Source: Rhodamnia argentea (lineage: Eukaryota; Streptophyta; Magnoliopsida; Myrtales; Myrtaceae). From it: a stretch of DNA of 64,000 nt. Below are positions 34,818-48,390 of this stretch, one piece after another; within the stretch, counting starts at the first letter, position 1, and every line of letters starts with the position of its first letter. The stretch covers positions 21,735,595-21,799,594 of the forward strand of contig NC_063160.1 of assembly GCF_020921035.1 (NCBI RefSeq). The letters run 5' to 3'. Both the position numbers and the translations under genes were made by a program. Below the pieces are notes generated by a model. It saw nothing but the letters and a program-made list of their open reading frames with translations, made no database searches and was not told the DNA's origin.

Positions 34818-36128
34818 GAAACAACAGCTTGATCTCTCTCTCTCTCTCTCTCTCCTCTCCCTCTCTCTCGGGTGAGGTCTCTTATAAAGAAAGATAAGAG
34901 AGGCAAAGCCGATGAAGACAAACTGTAGAAAGATGATGACTGCATGGAACGACAAATAGGACAGTGATGACGTAAGTCACTACGTATATTTGGTCTGGCA
35001 AATCGTTACTAGCGAATGTCGAAATATGTGTGCTGTGTCCGTAGCACTTGTTCTTCATCTATTGGTACTAAAACTATGTACGCTATTTTTTGTTTTTAGC
35101 CATTGGAATAATGATTTTGGTTTGCGCTCGATGATTCATCTTAGTATATGAAGTTTTTTTTGTATTGAAATTGTAGCAGTTGAACTGTGATGTTTTACTC
35201 TGTTTTTTTGCATACATGAATGAACTGTTATTTCAACCAAAAAAAAATTATAATAATGACTTGGGCTTGTGCTTGATTGAATTCAATATCATCATTTGTC
35301 TGAACGTAATTGATTCCTATTTTGTCCGTCGCGTCACAGTATTGAGATCCTATCACCATATTGTCATTTCAAGTGTTAATTCAATAATGCCCATTCACAC
35401 TTGCAGACATATATTATTTTAAGGAGAATTATCCATAAAATTCTAAATCTATTGCATGGCTGCCAATCCGGTTTCAAATTTTCAATTCGAACAATTTAGT
35501 TCTAAACATTTTGATAATTTTTCAATGCAGTTCTTCCTGTCAATTTTGACAAGAAATCATTGACGTGGTAGTCTAGTCAAGATCTGCCATCCTACGTGGC
35601 ACGGCCAGGATGACCGGCCCAAAAACATTTTATATGTATAGATATTATTTTCTCTTTCTCTTGTAGTCTCATTCATCTCTTGCTCTTTTCAAATGCTTAT
35701 GTGAAGTTTTAATTGGGATAACTTGCACTATCCTTTTCATCCAACTAAAATTCACATTTACATTCGAGTTTTAAATGGGCTCAGACCCATCTGAAATGTG
35801 GGGAAAACATTTCCATTTTCCAACCGTTGGAGCAAATGCTGTCTGAGATGATGAATGACAGTTGATGGATACCATTGCAACCAAACTCCACGTTTGCGGA
35901 AGAAGTTCTCTAGTTGCAAAATTGGAATTTTGAATGTTCAATTCGATGTGTTGACTTTGTAGCGGGCCGCCAGAGAAAACGATGAGCTAAGGCTTTTCGT
36001 CATTGAAGAAATAGCAAAATTGCCAAAAAAAAAAAAAATCTCGGGCTACGAATCGTAGTTGATGATATTTATGTGAATAGGAATCCTCCTTGACATTCCT
36101 GAAACCATACGTTAAAGTTCAGGGCAAT
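34818..36128. other. gamma3 upstream region to gamma4 3' flank
   Basis: Matches 23,294-24,268 (block 2) except for about 155 bp at 35,709-35,866 that block 2 lacks. The block 2 sequence runs straight through a shared AGTTGAT, which suggests a deletion between short direct repeats in block 2 rather than an insertion here. The match ends at about 36,062, where gamma4's own 3' flank begins. No gene seen. Confidence 0.5.
34882..34979 (-). promoter_or_regulatory. gamma3 core promoter: TATA box and TGACG-type site
   Basis: TTTATAAG at about 34,882-34,889 and TGACGTAAGTCA at 34,968-34,979, the same spacing as in gamma1. A CT/GA microsatellite lies between the ATG and the TATA box at about 34,833-34,869. 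Confidence 0.5.
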
Positions 36129-38426
36129 TCAAGAAGCGCTCAGCTTCCCGCAATCGTAACTCGCCATCTTCAGCGGCTGCCCGGCCATAAAGGTGGCCAG
36201 TACTCTGTTTCTCAAGAAGTTCATCACCCTGCCGTTGCTCTGTTGGATGAATCCCACTATGTAAGCTGTGGTTATGAGCTCAAACGCTCTCCATCTTCTC
36301 TCTTTGGCGTAGCTCCGCAAGCCCATCTCAATCCTCTTGTACTCTTCCTCGCTGCACACGCCTTGCTTGTCCTTCAAGGCTTCGCCCAGGCATCTCGCGA
36401 GGACGATGCCGTCTTCCAGAGCTGCACAGCCGCCCTGGCCGATGTCCGGCGTCATGGGGTGGAACGCATCTCCGGCTACGCAGACGTTGCTTTTGCTTAT
36501 GTTTCCCAGCAGGATCTCCCACGGGGGTCGAAATATCAGCGGGGACAGTATTACGTTATCCAGTTCTGTTTTCTCGATGACAGCTCTCACGTTGTCGGGT
36601 ATTTTTCCGAGCCTGTCCAGCACGAATTGCTTCATCTTGGCCGGACTCTCTTCCATCTCTTCATCTGCATTAGGGAAAGTGACATTGTTTGCTTGTAGAT
36701 AATATGAAAAGCAGAGTAAGAGAATCTAATAGTCGCCCAAAAGCCAACTCATATAAAAGGTAGCACGGAAGCTTACTCTTGCTGGAAGAAGAAAAAGTGA
36801 AGAACCAATAAATAGACTCGTCATTGCAAGCGATGACACCAGATCTAACTCCTTCAGCGAAGTACCGGAAGAATTTACGCTCGAAACCATGACCGTGCTC
36901 GCAATACACAGAGCCCCTGATGGCATATCGGCCAACAAAAGCAGGCTTCTTGAAGCCTAGCCATTTTGCCACTGCTGAGTTCACTCCATCACACCCAATT
37001 AAGACCTAGCATTTTCACATAGAGGGTAAGCATAAAGATAAGTTAAACCAGAGAAATCTTGTTCGGACGAGCAAGCAAATTTTGCACAGATGAAGGGGCG
37101 TCTCTCGAGCATAAAATATCTGTGTCATTCTAAGCAGATTTTCCTAAGTAATGCTGATTATGGTGCCATACCTTCGCCTTGAGAATTGACCCGTCAGAAA
37201 GATGGACCAGCTTAAGGTAGCCCAATTCCTGGATCGACACAACCTTGGAGGAATACCTTATAGTGCCCCTAGGAAGTTCTTTCTCGAGAGTTTCCAACAA
37301 GGATTTCCTCAGCAGGCAACGAATTTCGTGGACTCGTCTGCGATAGATGCTCCAAGTTGATAAGACTTGCGAAACACAAGGAAAACCACTAACAAAGGAA
37401 ATTAGGAACCCATTCGAAATTTCGCAAGAAACGTCAGGAGTGGATCCGTTTTAATTGCATGGTTAATTCCGAAAGCAATTTTAAGTCACATAGATCTTCA
37501 TGGATCCAAACAACTAACTGTGTCCCCGTGGCATCAGATTGTCTCTCAGCTGCAGAGATTCCAGAATCTGTGGAAGAGTTCATCAACCTGCACCAGATCC
37601 TCTAAAATATCAGTTCAAGTCAGGCACACTTCCATCTAAAGGCGATGTATCTATATCACATATCAGATGTCGTGTAGCGGTGCTCATGCACTTCTAGTTC
37701 TACCGTGGGAACATGAGGCTTGGAAATCATTCTCATTGATAACAAGCTCAAATCCTAAGGGACAGTCAGTATAAGCCATTTCTTGATATTGTGAGAATGG
37801 TTTCTCTACAATCATCCCAAATTGGAATGACGTGTCCGGCCTATACCATCGACACCGGCTCAGCCGTGGGAAAAACTTTAGGTGGTCAAGTAACCAAGTA
37901 GGCCAAGCCAATCACTAAAAAGCTCATGTCCTCCTTGGTGCGTTCAATGTTGTGTCGCACTATACAATCGAATTGTAATTGGAATTATCAATCACGGTAA
38001 CCGTAAGAACAAGAAATATGTTCGTCTTAGCCACAGCAAATGGAGGAGGATGTTCATCAGTTACCCAAAAAGTTGGTTGTGCTGTCGGCGGAGCGGTTCG
38101 CCTATGCCGACCGCGTCCAAGGCCCGCCAAGCATTTGTCCACGTTGTAAGGGCGAACCCTGTGGTTCTCAACCCATCAGACGACTCCAAAACCAAGCTTT
38201 TAATGCCAAGCCTTGCGACACACAATAGATTATCAGCACTCACTTCATACGAACAAACATAGGAGGGTGAGAATGAGAACAGGGCAGAACAAGAAACTTT
38301 CAGAGAACAGCTCTTTTCAAGTTGTAACTGCTCCAAATTCAAGCACAATCACCTGTGAAGGCCTAAGGCTGTGGTGAGGCCTGCTATGCCAGCACCAACA
38401 ATCACTATGTCTTCAACTGCTTCCAT
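36129..38426 (-). CDS. gamma4: divergent FAD-dependent monooxygenase (MO1-like), intact
   Basis: Exons 38353-38426, 38065-38211, 37519-37587, 37172-37337, 36777-37005 and 36129-36664 sum to 1,221 nt (406 aa). FAD signatures are complete: GAGIAG in exon 1, IGCDG in exon 5 and [17 protein letters not shown] in exon 6. It differs from gamma1-3 at many positions, for example [15 protein letters not shown]-type changes in exon 5 and KFSVATF-type changes near the C-terminus, and is not flanked by alpha or beta genes, so it is probably the older gamma locus outside the amplified block. The exon 2 acceptor is GCAAG rather than TTGCAG, still a legal AG. Its promoter has a long CT repeat (about 38,436-38,470), and the TGACG-type site is eroded. 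Confidence 0.88.
37684..37911 (-). other. Eroded intron 2 reading frame of gamma4
   Basis: Intron 2 of gamma4 keeps [18 protein letters not shown], matching the frame in gamma1-3, but the frame does not continue on either side. The segment was therefore present before gamma4 and gamma1-3 separated. Confidence 0.3.
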
Positions 38427-38435
38427 GAAACAACT

Positions 38436-38474
<39 letters not shown>

Positions 38475-39940
38475 CTGTGCTGAGGTCGTCTTATGAAGAA
38501 AGATAAAAAGAGGCAAAGAAGATGGAAGTCAAAACTGTAGAAAGATGATGACGGCATGCAACGACAAGTAAGACACTAACGACGGAAGCCACTATGTATA
38601 TTGCTATGGTCAATAGTGACTCGCGAGTGTAAAAATATTTATGATAGTGTCTGTAGCTCTTGTTCTTACTCTATCCGCTCCGGCTATAGGCTTATTCTTT
38701 CTAGTCCAATTTATTAGTTGATATCAAAATCAAATGCGCTTTTCTTTCCATTGTAATCATGTCTGTCTAAACCAGTAAGGTAACTAGTTTTTATTCTGTC
38801 CTGTCGCGTCGCATTATTCCTACACCCTGACGTGTCTTACTTTCTTAAGACGCGTGGCGATGATTGGGCCGCCAATAAGTGCCACATCAGAAAAAATTCA
38901 AAAATTTTAAAAATACAAAGTAAATTAGATTAAAAAAAAAAGCCAAATGTTTTTCTTTTGATCAGATGGGAAAAAAAATCTAGAAGTACGAAAAAAAAAG
39001 GAAATCACACCAACTGCATGGTCAAGCCATTTCCAATGGCCACCGCCACAACTGCCAGGAAGGGCCGACGAATGTCACCTAGGCCATTCGAAAGCCCGGT
39101 GAGGGGGAGAGGGCGCAACCCTCACCCTAAATTTGAGCAAGGGCCAGCGAGGCCTAGCCTGGGGTGGGCAATGGTTGCTCGGGAGTTTTGACTGCTCCAA
39201 CATAAGCCTTCTTAAAAAAGAGAAACATTCTCTAGCACTCTAGTCCACGGAGAAACGAGCAAGATCAAAATTCTAAACCGACGTTCATTCGACTAAAGTG
39301 TGCTTGAAACCTTGTTGAACTTTATCTTCTGGAGTGGTGCGAAGGTGTGAGACTACGCGTACATTTGCCGTTTCAATATGAGCTTCGGTCTTCTCCATGC
39401 GCTTTTGCTCCATATGAACACGTCTCCCTATATCAGTGAGGCCTCGCTGACACTCGGCAGAAATGAGCAAACCACAACACTTGGTGCCATTCCTCAAAAT
39501 CCATAGAACTGTCAGCGCTTTTCGTCGGTTCATCAATTCCCTGTTCTGGGATACACTGATTCTAAACGAAAAACCACACATTTCCCTTTGAAATCCGACA
39601 GCTTCATGTGGGAGAGAAGGAACATTGCGATGGAAAATCAATAGGAGAATATACCTAAACATTTCACTCCATATGGTACAACAATCCCCAGAAAGACCGC
39701 CTATTGGGAGCACAGGACTGAGACATAAGTTCAAGAAACGGAGAGCCTTCCATCAAATCAGGAAAAGACAGACAAGGCAGGCAAAGGAAAAGGAAAAGCA
39801 AGACACTAGACAGGTCCTCTTTCTCTTTCCTATAGGTTGTGCAAATTAAGAAACTTGGATCCCTGACAAAAACCTCAATCAGTGATGTCCGCGGTATGCG
39901 ATGAATGCAACATCGCAATTGAGCAGCCAACTCCATAATC
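38427..39940. other. Intergenic region between gamma4 and the RBM39-like gene
   Basis: Includes the gamma4 promoter with its CT microsatellite. A GC-rich patch at about 39,030-39,185 (GGCGAGG/GGCCAGCGAGG style) resembles patches at 61,570-61,670 and 63,735-63,800 and is probably a transposon fragment. The RBM39-like 3' UTR probably fills roughly 39,300-39,940. A 149-codon open frame on the minus strand at 39,285-39,734 has no recognisable domain and is probably fortuitous UTR. Confidence 0.45.
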
Positions 39941-42900
39941 CTATCTGCTGTCAGGGAACTTAGCTTCATAGGTTAGGGGTACCTGCATTTGGCAAAGCAA
40001 AAAATCATGCCTCTTTTCTAAATTTCTCTAAGGTGAAAAGGCAGGGGTGCTAATATAACCCGCATATGAAAGAGCACATTTCGAAATATGATACCATGAA
40101 TGTCGCAGTTATCATCTTCCCAGCAAACCATCTTCCATGAAGAGCTCGTTGTGCATTACTTGCAGACTGCGTATTCTCGAACCTCAGATATACAAAACCA
40201 GCGCTATTCCTGTTTTTGGGTAGCAAAGAGACAAGCCACAATACTTAAGCAACAGAACCAGGGTGACCGATTTCGATATTTTGACAAGTAGGGAGGATTA
40301 TAAATTTCCTACCGTGTGAATGCTAGACCAACAACAATAGGGAACGGATGAATTCAGGCATATATGCATATAAAAACTCGCCCTAATTTTTCAGAGAGCA
40401 TTCTCTGCACACATCCGAGTCAGAAGGGATAACCTTCTAAGTCATGCTGAGAATCATGCACACGCATCAGGTGTGTAAGATTAAGTCCCCCAAAGATTCT
40501 AATCAGTAAAATTGCCAGAGACTTACTTCTCTACAAAAATGTGCTTCAAATTTCCAAACTTTGCGCATTCTTCTTGAACATCTTCCTTAATGTCCAAATC
40601 AAAATCTGGTTCAGTCTGCCAAGAAGTATCATGCTTCATCAAGAACGGGGAGAAGAGTAATATATCATAACACCAACACAAGCAATCTAACTTACCTCTA
40701 GCGTTGGATCAAACATGTTCTTCAACAACAAACATTCGCTTGGGACACCAACTGTATCAATTGTAGGACCAGTAGTAGCTGTGACCTGAAGACCTGATCC
40801 TGAAAGTCCAGTGAGGGCCGCAATATTCGGCTGCATAAGAGAAGCAGCCAGTGGGGGAACCACAGGTGCCACACCAAGAATAGGTCCTGCTGGAAGAGCA
40901 GCACCTGTGCTGTTGATGGCAGGAGTGCCCACAGAACTGGCAATGCTGCAATGATAACTGATACTGTCAAATGACAAACAAACACAGTAACTCCATAAAA
41001 GTAAAACTAAAGTGTCATACCAACCTTGATGCAGTTCCGCTGCGGTCCAACTTCAGCATAAGACTTGCTCGAGAAGAGGCATTCAAGGACTGAAATAAGC
41101 CAAAAAAATAAAACAATTATGAGAGAATCATGCAAAACAATACTAACTTCACAAAATATCTAAAAGCTGTTAAAAAAAGTCCTCACAAATAAGTTATTGT
41201 GAGTTACGAAAAAGTGTGGCAGGTAAAAGAAGAATCAGTAGCACGTGATTGTGAATTATAGAAATTAATTGCTATTTTTCCTTGAAGCAATAATCCATCA
41301 CCAAAACATAGCTCTGATCCAATATTGATTTTAAGACTACCTTCCAACCAAAAAAGAAGTATGTACAAGTCAAAATTGCTTTTCATCTAATACAAGAATA
41401 ACAAATGAAATTGTATCATAACTCGCATTGCAAAAGGACTCTTCTAGACCTCCAGGATTCATGGCTTTTATTGCAGCAGCTCTTCCTCTTCATCACTTGC
41501 ATGCCATGAAAGTTGCCACTTCTTTTTGGCCATTCATAAAACTCCCCACTTAAAGAATGCCAAATGATATGATTCGTTCAGCTTAAGCTTGATGAGCTCA
41601 ATCCGGAGCCAATGAATCGACCTTCTAGGCAAGATATGCTTGCAATTTCATAATCTAGCACCCGCCGCCGCCCCCCCACAAACCCACAAATAAAAAAAAG
41701 AAAAAATGAAGGAAAAAGGAAAGAAAAACACGATTAGACCCATGCGTTGAATTGCTGAGCATCCAGCCGAAAACCTTTTCAGCTGAAACATGAATGTATT
41801 CCAAACATCGTGAATGTATTCCAAACATCTATTTCTCCAAATGGAAAAAGAGAATTGATTCTAACAACAAAAGGTGCAGAATAATCTACATTTGCTTAAG
41901 AATAAAGACTTAAGCAACAAAAAGAGATAAAAATTATGAACACAAAACAGGAGGTACTCTCCAACATTGTAAATATGAAATACTGAGGTGACAGTAGGAA
42001 GAATAAAAGCCAATCCAAAGGCACGACATTCAGAAAAATGTAACTAGAGGAAGTCCACATAGCAGAGGCAGTGCAAATATCTAATTATCACACTGCTGAG
42101 AGATGTAAAGATTCTACTCACCAAGCCACCACCTTCATCGTCATCAAAATCTCCAGCATTAGTCCCAACGTCCTGTGTTCCTGCTTGATCAGTAACAGCT
42201 GAGACCTAAATGGAGGAAGAAACTCCACTTACCATTCAAAAGTTTACTGAAGCACTATCGTTTAAGATGGATTTGCAAGCTTTTCACTACAGAGATATAA
42301 GCTACATGAATTTGCTGGCACCACAAACCTACACACGTCATCCCTGATTCCCCATTTATTAACCTGCAAGCAATTTCCACAAGTGCAAGTGAACTACTAA
42401 CCTTGATAGTCCGTCCTGCAATTTCCAATCCATTCAGACTTAGCGCATTCCGGGCATCCTCAAGACGTGCAAACTGCAACAAAAAAATTTACCTATTAAA
42501 ATCATCATATGCAATAATCCATCGCCATTTTTGTGTGCAGACAAATGCGACACTAATATCATCATTCAGAGTCGAGTCAAGACATGTCCTATTCAGTCAA
42601 AAAGATTGGACTCCTAAACTCGCAAGTACACATCAATATATCAAGAAATTAACAAAATAAGACATTTTTGCACAGGAAAAAGTCGACCTCTAAGAACAGA
42701 TTTTGACAGGTGATTAATAAAGGGTAGAGTATAGTAAGAAAGTTGTCATTCTAACCATTACTTAAGTTTCAAAGTCCAGAGGTGTTGCTTCTTGTTGAAC
42801 ATACCAATATACCACTACATATCTTCCATGTCTTTCTCATACAACATGCTTAGAACATAATGAAAAGAAGTCAACCGCAATTATGAAAAGAAGTCAACTC

Positions 42901-45900
42901 TTTATCCGTGAAACCTCTTTGCCTGCCCTTAAACCTCCTTTCCATTTCTGCTGTACTGAAGACTATTATTGTTCTGTAAATTCTGCCATCAGAGCCTCTT
43001 GAAATTCTTTTATTTAGTATTCAACTGCAATGTTGATCAATATAACTCGTTTTACCTATCACAACATACAAGGGTCTTTTTAAACTTAAAAAGTGCACTT
43101 ATTGCTATCCCATCAAATTTTGAAGAAGGAAAAAGAAAAGAAAGAAAAGAAGTAAATATACATGTAGGAGCATATCTATTTTAAGCTCTAAAAAGTTTAT
43201 AAGTAGTTCTAAACGACTCTAAATGTCAATATTTTCTACATACTTCAAAATTCAGGCATCCAACAAATTCCAAGCGCTACTAGGAAAAGGAAAAGTAAAA
43301 ACTACAAGAAGAAAAGAAAGTCACGCAAAATAGAAGCCAAGCATCATACATTAGAGCATACTCACCTGCACAAAGCCAAAGCCCTTACAACTTCCAGATT
43401 CATCAAGCGGCAGCTGCACAAGCTCCACCTCACCAAATGGTTCAAAAATCTAAGCATCACAAAAAAGCAAGTATCGAAGCCTATTAGATAGAATGAATAT
43501 CAATAATTCCTACATAAAGCCAAACATCACATTCATACAACAAATAATAAAGAAAAATGAAGATCTACTCAATGAAAAAAAATAAAAAATCACTGACTGC
43601 AAATAGAGAACAAGAGTTTATGTCAGAAAGCACATGTGCTTCTTCAGTTGAATAACCAAATCTTCGGTAAAAGAGGACAAATGAATCCCCGAAAAGACAC
43701 ATAATATGAATAGAATATTTACTAACTGACTTCACCTTTTTCAGCTGCTCAGTTGTCAAGTTTGTATGCAGGTTACCAACGTAAAGCCTTCTAGCACCTC
43801 CTGAATAAGGACCAATTGATCCACCTGGGCCTCCAGCTGCAGCTGCAGTTGACTGAACCAAGTTTTTTTCAGCTTCTGATGGTTTTACCATCACTGGTAT
43901 GCCAAGAAGTGGCTGGCCGGATAGTGCTATAGCCATTGGAACAGACATTGCATCATAGAACTCAACATATCTGCAGAACAAAGTTATTTTGCATAACCCA
44001 GCAAAAAGAAAAAAGTTATCTCAGTGAAAAGGATAACAATTAACAACTCCCCATCCATAAATTCCATGTCAGCTAGACCCCACTTCTAGTGATCCATAAG
44101 GTAACAATGAATCCAATTCTCAAATCAACAAACAACATGTTGAAGTGTATGAGTATATAATGCAATTCCCGGTGCAAAAAGCTTAGAGTGAACCTTGAAT
44201 GATTTGCAGGAAGTCATATTCACATATATTTATGATTACTACTTCATGCAAATACTTAACACATGCCACAAAACTCAATGAGCAAACAAATGCACTTATA
44301 TATTTGTTTGAATTGCCTTATTAACTCTCATAGGCTAAGCTATCTATGAGCTGTCAACACAAAGTCCACTCCTGCCAGAGAAACCCAAGATTTGATCTAC
44401 GAAAGAATCACTGTACATGGAGTTTAAGATAAATCCAACTGAGCGTTCTGCACTCCATAGACTACTTTATCTTGAGTAGTAGAATAGCCTTAAATTAGTA
44501 AACAAGCTAAGATCTGCACGCACTGTCCTTTCAAGATAACAGTTGTAGCGACAACTTAACGTAGAATAAACAAACAAGCATACTGATCAAAGAAGATTGA
44601 CTCAGTTTTTTCACAATGCCATATAATGCTTACCCAACCCCTTTGGAGCGCCTTGAGATCCTATCCATGATCAAACGTACATCTCGCACCTGAAATTGTG
44701 TCACCAACTTGACAATCATCAAGAGATACAAATTGGTTGACATTTTATATGAACGCATACATAGATACATATTTGTCAAGCTGCTGGCGCTGATTTTCCT
44801 TTTCCTCTTTTCTCAGAGTTGGAGGGGAAGAGGGAGGGGATGGGGATTGAATGATTTATATAAACCTAAAATGACCAAGTGAAGTCAATTGCTCATCAAC
44901 CTAGGCAAATAACATGAGCTAAAAATAACATCATATAGGATGTGGATCGAATAATGCACAAACAAAAGTCAGTGAGAGCTGTGTCCATGGGTGCAGCAGG
45001 CCTGTAGCAGTCCACTCACAGACATGTCAAAGCTGCACGAAATGAAGAGTGAAAGGAAATACCGAAATACATATGAAGCATCATAATTTTTTACCATGCA
45101 AGACACGCACGGATCGGGATGAAATTCTTCTTTATCAGGAGAGCTCCAAAGATTAAGAAAGTGACAGTATATACTTAAAACATAACCACAACCTCCCTCC
45201 ACATTCAACAAGGAAACAAGTTACCTTGCCAGCCCTTGAGAAGAACTCATAAACGTCTCTTTCATCTGCTTTCAAGTTAATCTGTGAAATGTTGGCACAA
45301 CTAAGTAAATTTGCAAGTAAAGAAGAGTTATAAACCATAAGTTTAAATGCATGTGAACAAACCATTTACATTACCTGATAGGCAAAGACAGTCCTCTGGT
45401 CCCGTTCAGGATCCGCCTCTGGCTCTTTGGCGTCTTCCTTCTTTTCTTTATGCGGCCTGAAAAATGAAGAAAAAATTCAAACAATTAATCATGGTTTTCA
45501 TAGATAAAAGAGCAGACCTTCATAGGACCAGTCAATTATGTACTTCAGAAGTATCTTGCTCTGTCAAACAGAGCAAAATTTTACGTGGTGGAAGTGTTAC
45601 AAAACACTAAACCAAAGAACAAAAGTTATCCCAAAATGGCAGCCAAAATTTCTCCGCTTATGATATAAGGCCGAACCCATGTGCCCTAGTCCTGCAGGGA
45701 ACTACACAAAGTTATTATGAGAGGACAACCCACACACATTGGTATCTAAAAGACTTTATCATCTTAATGTGATCATTAACATGGAGACCAAGTAATTTAT
45801 GTACATAATCTGACCTCAAGCAATAGATTAGCATCAAATATTGTACCTTCTATAAACAACTTAATCTTAAATGATAACGGCGTCATCAAGTTGCATAGAT

Positions 45901-47647
45901 GGCGTGCCAAAGAACCTAATAGCATAATTTGGAACCTGTTAATCTTAGATTCCAGCAGAACACAGTACATTAAAATAAAGCATATATAAGACCAAAAATA
46001 ACCAAGAGATAGTGGTAGTGAGGCAGCTAATTTCTCATGAGGTACAAGATCCAATGCTGATTATCAGATCAACCAAAAAAGCGGTGCAAGGAAAAGCAGA
46101 AAAAAAGATATAAGAACCTAATCTAGACATGCAGGTAGACTCCGAATTAAGCATACTATAATCTAGTTGATGAACAACCCTAAAGACTAGTCACAATTCC
46201 TTCCAAAGCTCAGCATGTCCTACAACAACCGAGACGAAAAGCTGCCACCAATAATGAACATGCTAATAAATATATATGCATAGTACCCCAATTCAGTATC
46301 AGCATGGTCCACTTAGGCAGCAGTACTTGCAAACTTAAACATTGAAAGACATGGATCCAAAAATTATCTCATCGGTATCAGAATTGAGCAATGGTGAACT
46401 GCTCTTGACTGCATAAAGCAAAACCCGCTTTCAAGCAAAACCAGGTTCCAAATGGCTTAAAGACAACAATAAAGCCCATCTGTCTTGAGCAAAATGCTGC
46501 ATTCTGTCAAAACATAAAAATGCTATTTAAACATTCAAGTTCAAGAGAATCAACATCACCTTTATCCCAAACTAGTTGGGGTCGGCGGTCGATGAACCCA
46601 AAAATAAATAAAATAAAAGCAAAACCGATTGAGGGAAAAGAAATAAAAGTCAAAGTTCAGGGCCGCAAGATTTTTGAAAAAGTAAAATGTAAAATGTAAA
46701 AAACATATATCTATATATCACAAGGTTTAGAACCAGGTTGCTCCCACACCCATTACATTACACATACTAACACACACATAAGCCTAGGTAACTATAACTA
46801 GAGGACTGATAGATAATTGGTTGACAGCTTCCTTTCCTCCATAGAGTTGTACTTTAATATTTTAATAGAAGGCAGATAATAGAGCAATTTAAGCACAGAT
46901 TTTTTGAGAGAAAGGACCAAACAAATAAAAAGGGAGCTGTGAGAAGAGAACAGCACGTGATATCCAATTAATTAGCACTACAAAACCTTGAAAAAGCATG
47001 TCAAAATTTCTTCACACCATCAGAGGATAGTTAACTGACACAAATGCAACCATTAAAAAGAAAACAAACTTGAAATACCTGCTCTCTCTTTCTCGTTCCC
47101 TCAACTCCTTCTCTTTATCTCTTTCTCTATGCTCCAGCTCTTGATTCCTTTCTCTGCCCATTTCATCTCGACCACCTCGATGCCTTCCAGAAGGGCTCCT
47201 GCTTCTCCGTGGCTTCTCTTGTTCCCTTTCCCTAACCCTATTATCCCGTTGGGGATCCCTCCTGTCTCGATCGCGACGCTTGTCTCTATTTCTATCTCTC
47301 TCTCCCCCATTCCTGTCCTCCCTCTCACTATCCCTTTCCCTGTCTCTCTCCCTCTCTTTCCGTTCCCGGCTACTCTTATGCCCTTCCCTCTCTCCATCCC
47401 TTGACCGCGACCGATGCCGTGAAGAACCACGCCTATCATTATCTCGGGTTTTGTCCCCGGACTTTGAGCGTTTGGAGAGATGATCAGCATCATCCTCATT
47501 CTCTTCATTCTTATGCTTTGAAGACCGACTTCTACGCCTGTCTCCTGAATTCAGGTTCTCTTCCCTGCCATTCGCAACTTCCTTCACCTTCTGTGGTTCT
47601 GGATTCTCAACTGTTTTCTCCAGATATTCATATTCATCAAAATCCAT
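39941..47647 (-). CDS. RBM39: RBM39/CC1-like splicing factor (three RRM domains)
   Basis: Nuclear pre-mRNA splicing cofactor of the RBM39/CAPER (CC1-like) family, related to U2AF65. Thirteen coding exons: 47079-47647, 45375-45456, 45225-45281, 44634-44689, 43736-43970, 43366-43449, 42402-42473, 42122-42205, 41025-41089, 40696-40945, 40527-40615, 40095-40209 and 39941-39982. They total exactly 1,800 nt (599 aa plus stop), which supports every splice choice. It begins MDFDEYEYLEKTVE, as plant family members do. Residues about 20-189 are Arg/Glu/Asp/Ser-rich (RS-like). RRM1 is at about 210-290, RRM2 (RRLYVGNLH...GFGFVQF) at about 317-390, a Gly/Ala/Pro linker follows, and the C-terminal UHM-type RRM at about 502-586 carries the Arg-x-Phe motif GRWFAG that binds ULM ligands. 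The protein ends TYEAKFPDSR. No defect was seen. Confidence 0.95.
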
Positions 47648-48390
47648 GGTTTAAATTAGCCAGTTAAGGAAAACCCTCAGTGAGCCTGGCCACAATCTGT
47701 AAAATACGAGGAAAACAGTTACATGCCATTATTTTCTTTGAAAAAAAAATAGGTTGAAGAAGTCGGCTAGAAGATTCGGAAACAAATGCATAATCCATTG
47801 GGTTGCCGCCAAGCTTGGAAGAGCAAAACTAGAGTTGGACAGGCAGAAACAAAACCGAGCAATCAGCAAAAAGGAACAGCTACAGCCAACCCCTATATTC
47901 AACCGCAAAACTAACTGCACAAACTACCATTAACTTTCCGAGCACAAGTCACTGAATAAAGCCCAATCCTTCGAACCTTACTAACATCACTTCGCAGGAA
48001 AAAGTTCTGCCGGGAAATTTTGTTCCAGACAAACAAAAACTAAGCCGTAAAGTCCGACACAACCTAGACCAAACGTGCAAAATCCATAGCGAAAAACCGT
48101 AAACAATGGCCAACCAATGCGAAACTGCAACAATTGCGAAACCGAACCTCTCTCCTGGAATCAACATGAACCAAACAAAACTTCAATAGAACTAGAAAAG
48201 AAGGAAACCCTCCCCCTGGAAGGGACGAAGCAAAACCGAACCTTACTGACAGGATATAAGAGGGGATTGGAGCAGAAAGTGAAGTTGGTGACGACGACAA
48301 TGGAATCCCGCAAGAGAGAGAAGGAAGAACTTCGAGCAAGAATTTCGAAGAGCAAGGCTCCAATCTCTCTCTAAATTGCTCGCTAGGGCA
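47648..48390 (-). promoter_or_regulatory. 5' UTR of the RBM39-like gene with an upstream intron
   Basis: A 5' UTR exon is inferred at 47648-47696, with acceptor TTTACAG. An upstream intron of about 550 bp follows, with donor at 48,247 (TGTCA/GTAAGG). A first non-coding exon from 48,247 to roughly 48,390 is CT-rich on the sense strand. Upstream introns of this kind are common in plant splicing-factor genes. The transcription start is a guess. Confidence 0.5.

Noticed and set aside
36090-36698. 202-codon plus-strand frame at gamma4 exon 6
   Set aside because: Antisense of the conserved exon 6. Similar shadows occur opposite every paralogue, and the minus strand carries the FAD motifs.
39285-39734. 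149-codon open frame on the minus strand downstream of the RBM39-like gene
   Set aside because: No recognisable domain and no splice support; it lies where the RBM39-like 3' UTR is expected.
46561-46600. Short ACTAGTTGGGGTCGG motif resembling the tail of some plant SINEs
   Set aside because: No tRNA-like head, poly-A or target duplication was seen around it, so it was not called an element.
47129-47483. Plus-strand Ser/Leu/Pro-rich frames opposite the RBM39-like first exon
   Set aside because: Antisense shadow of the Arg/Glu/Asp-rich coding exon 47,079-47,647.
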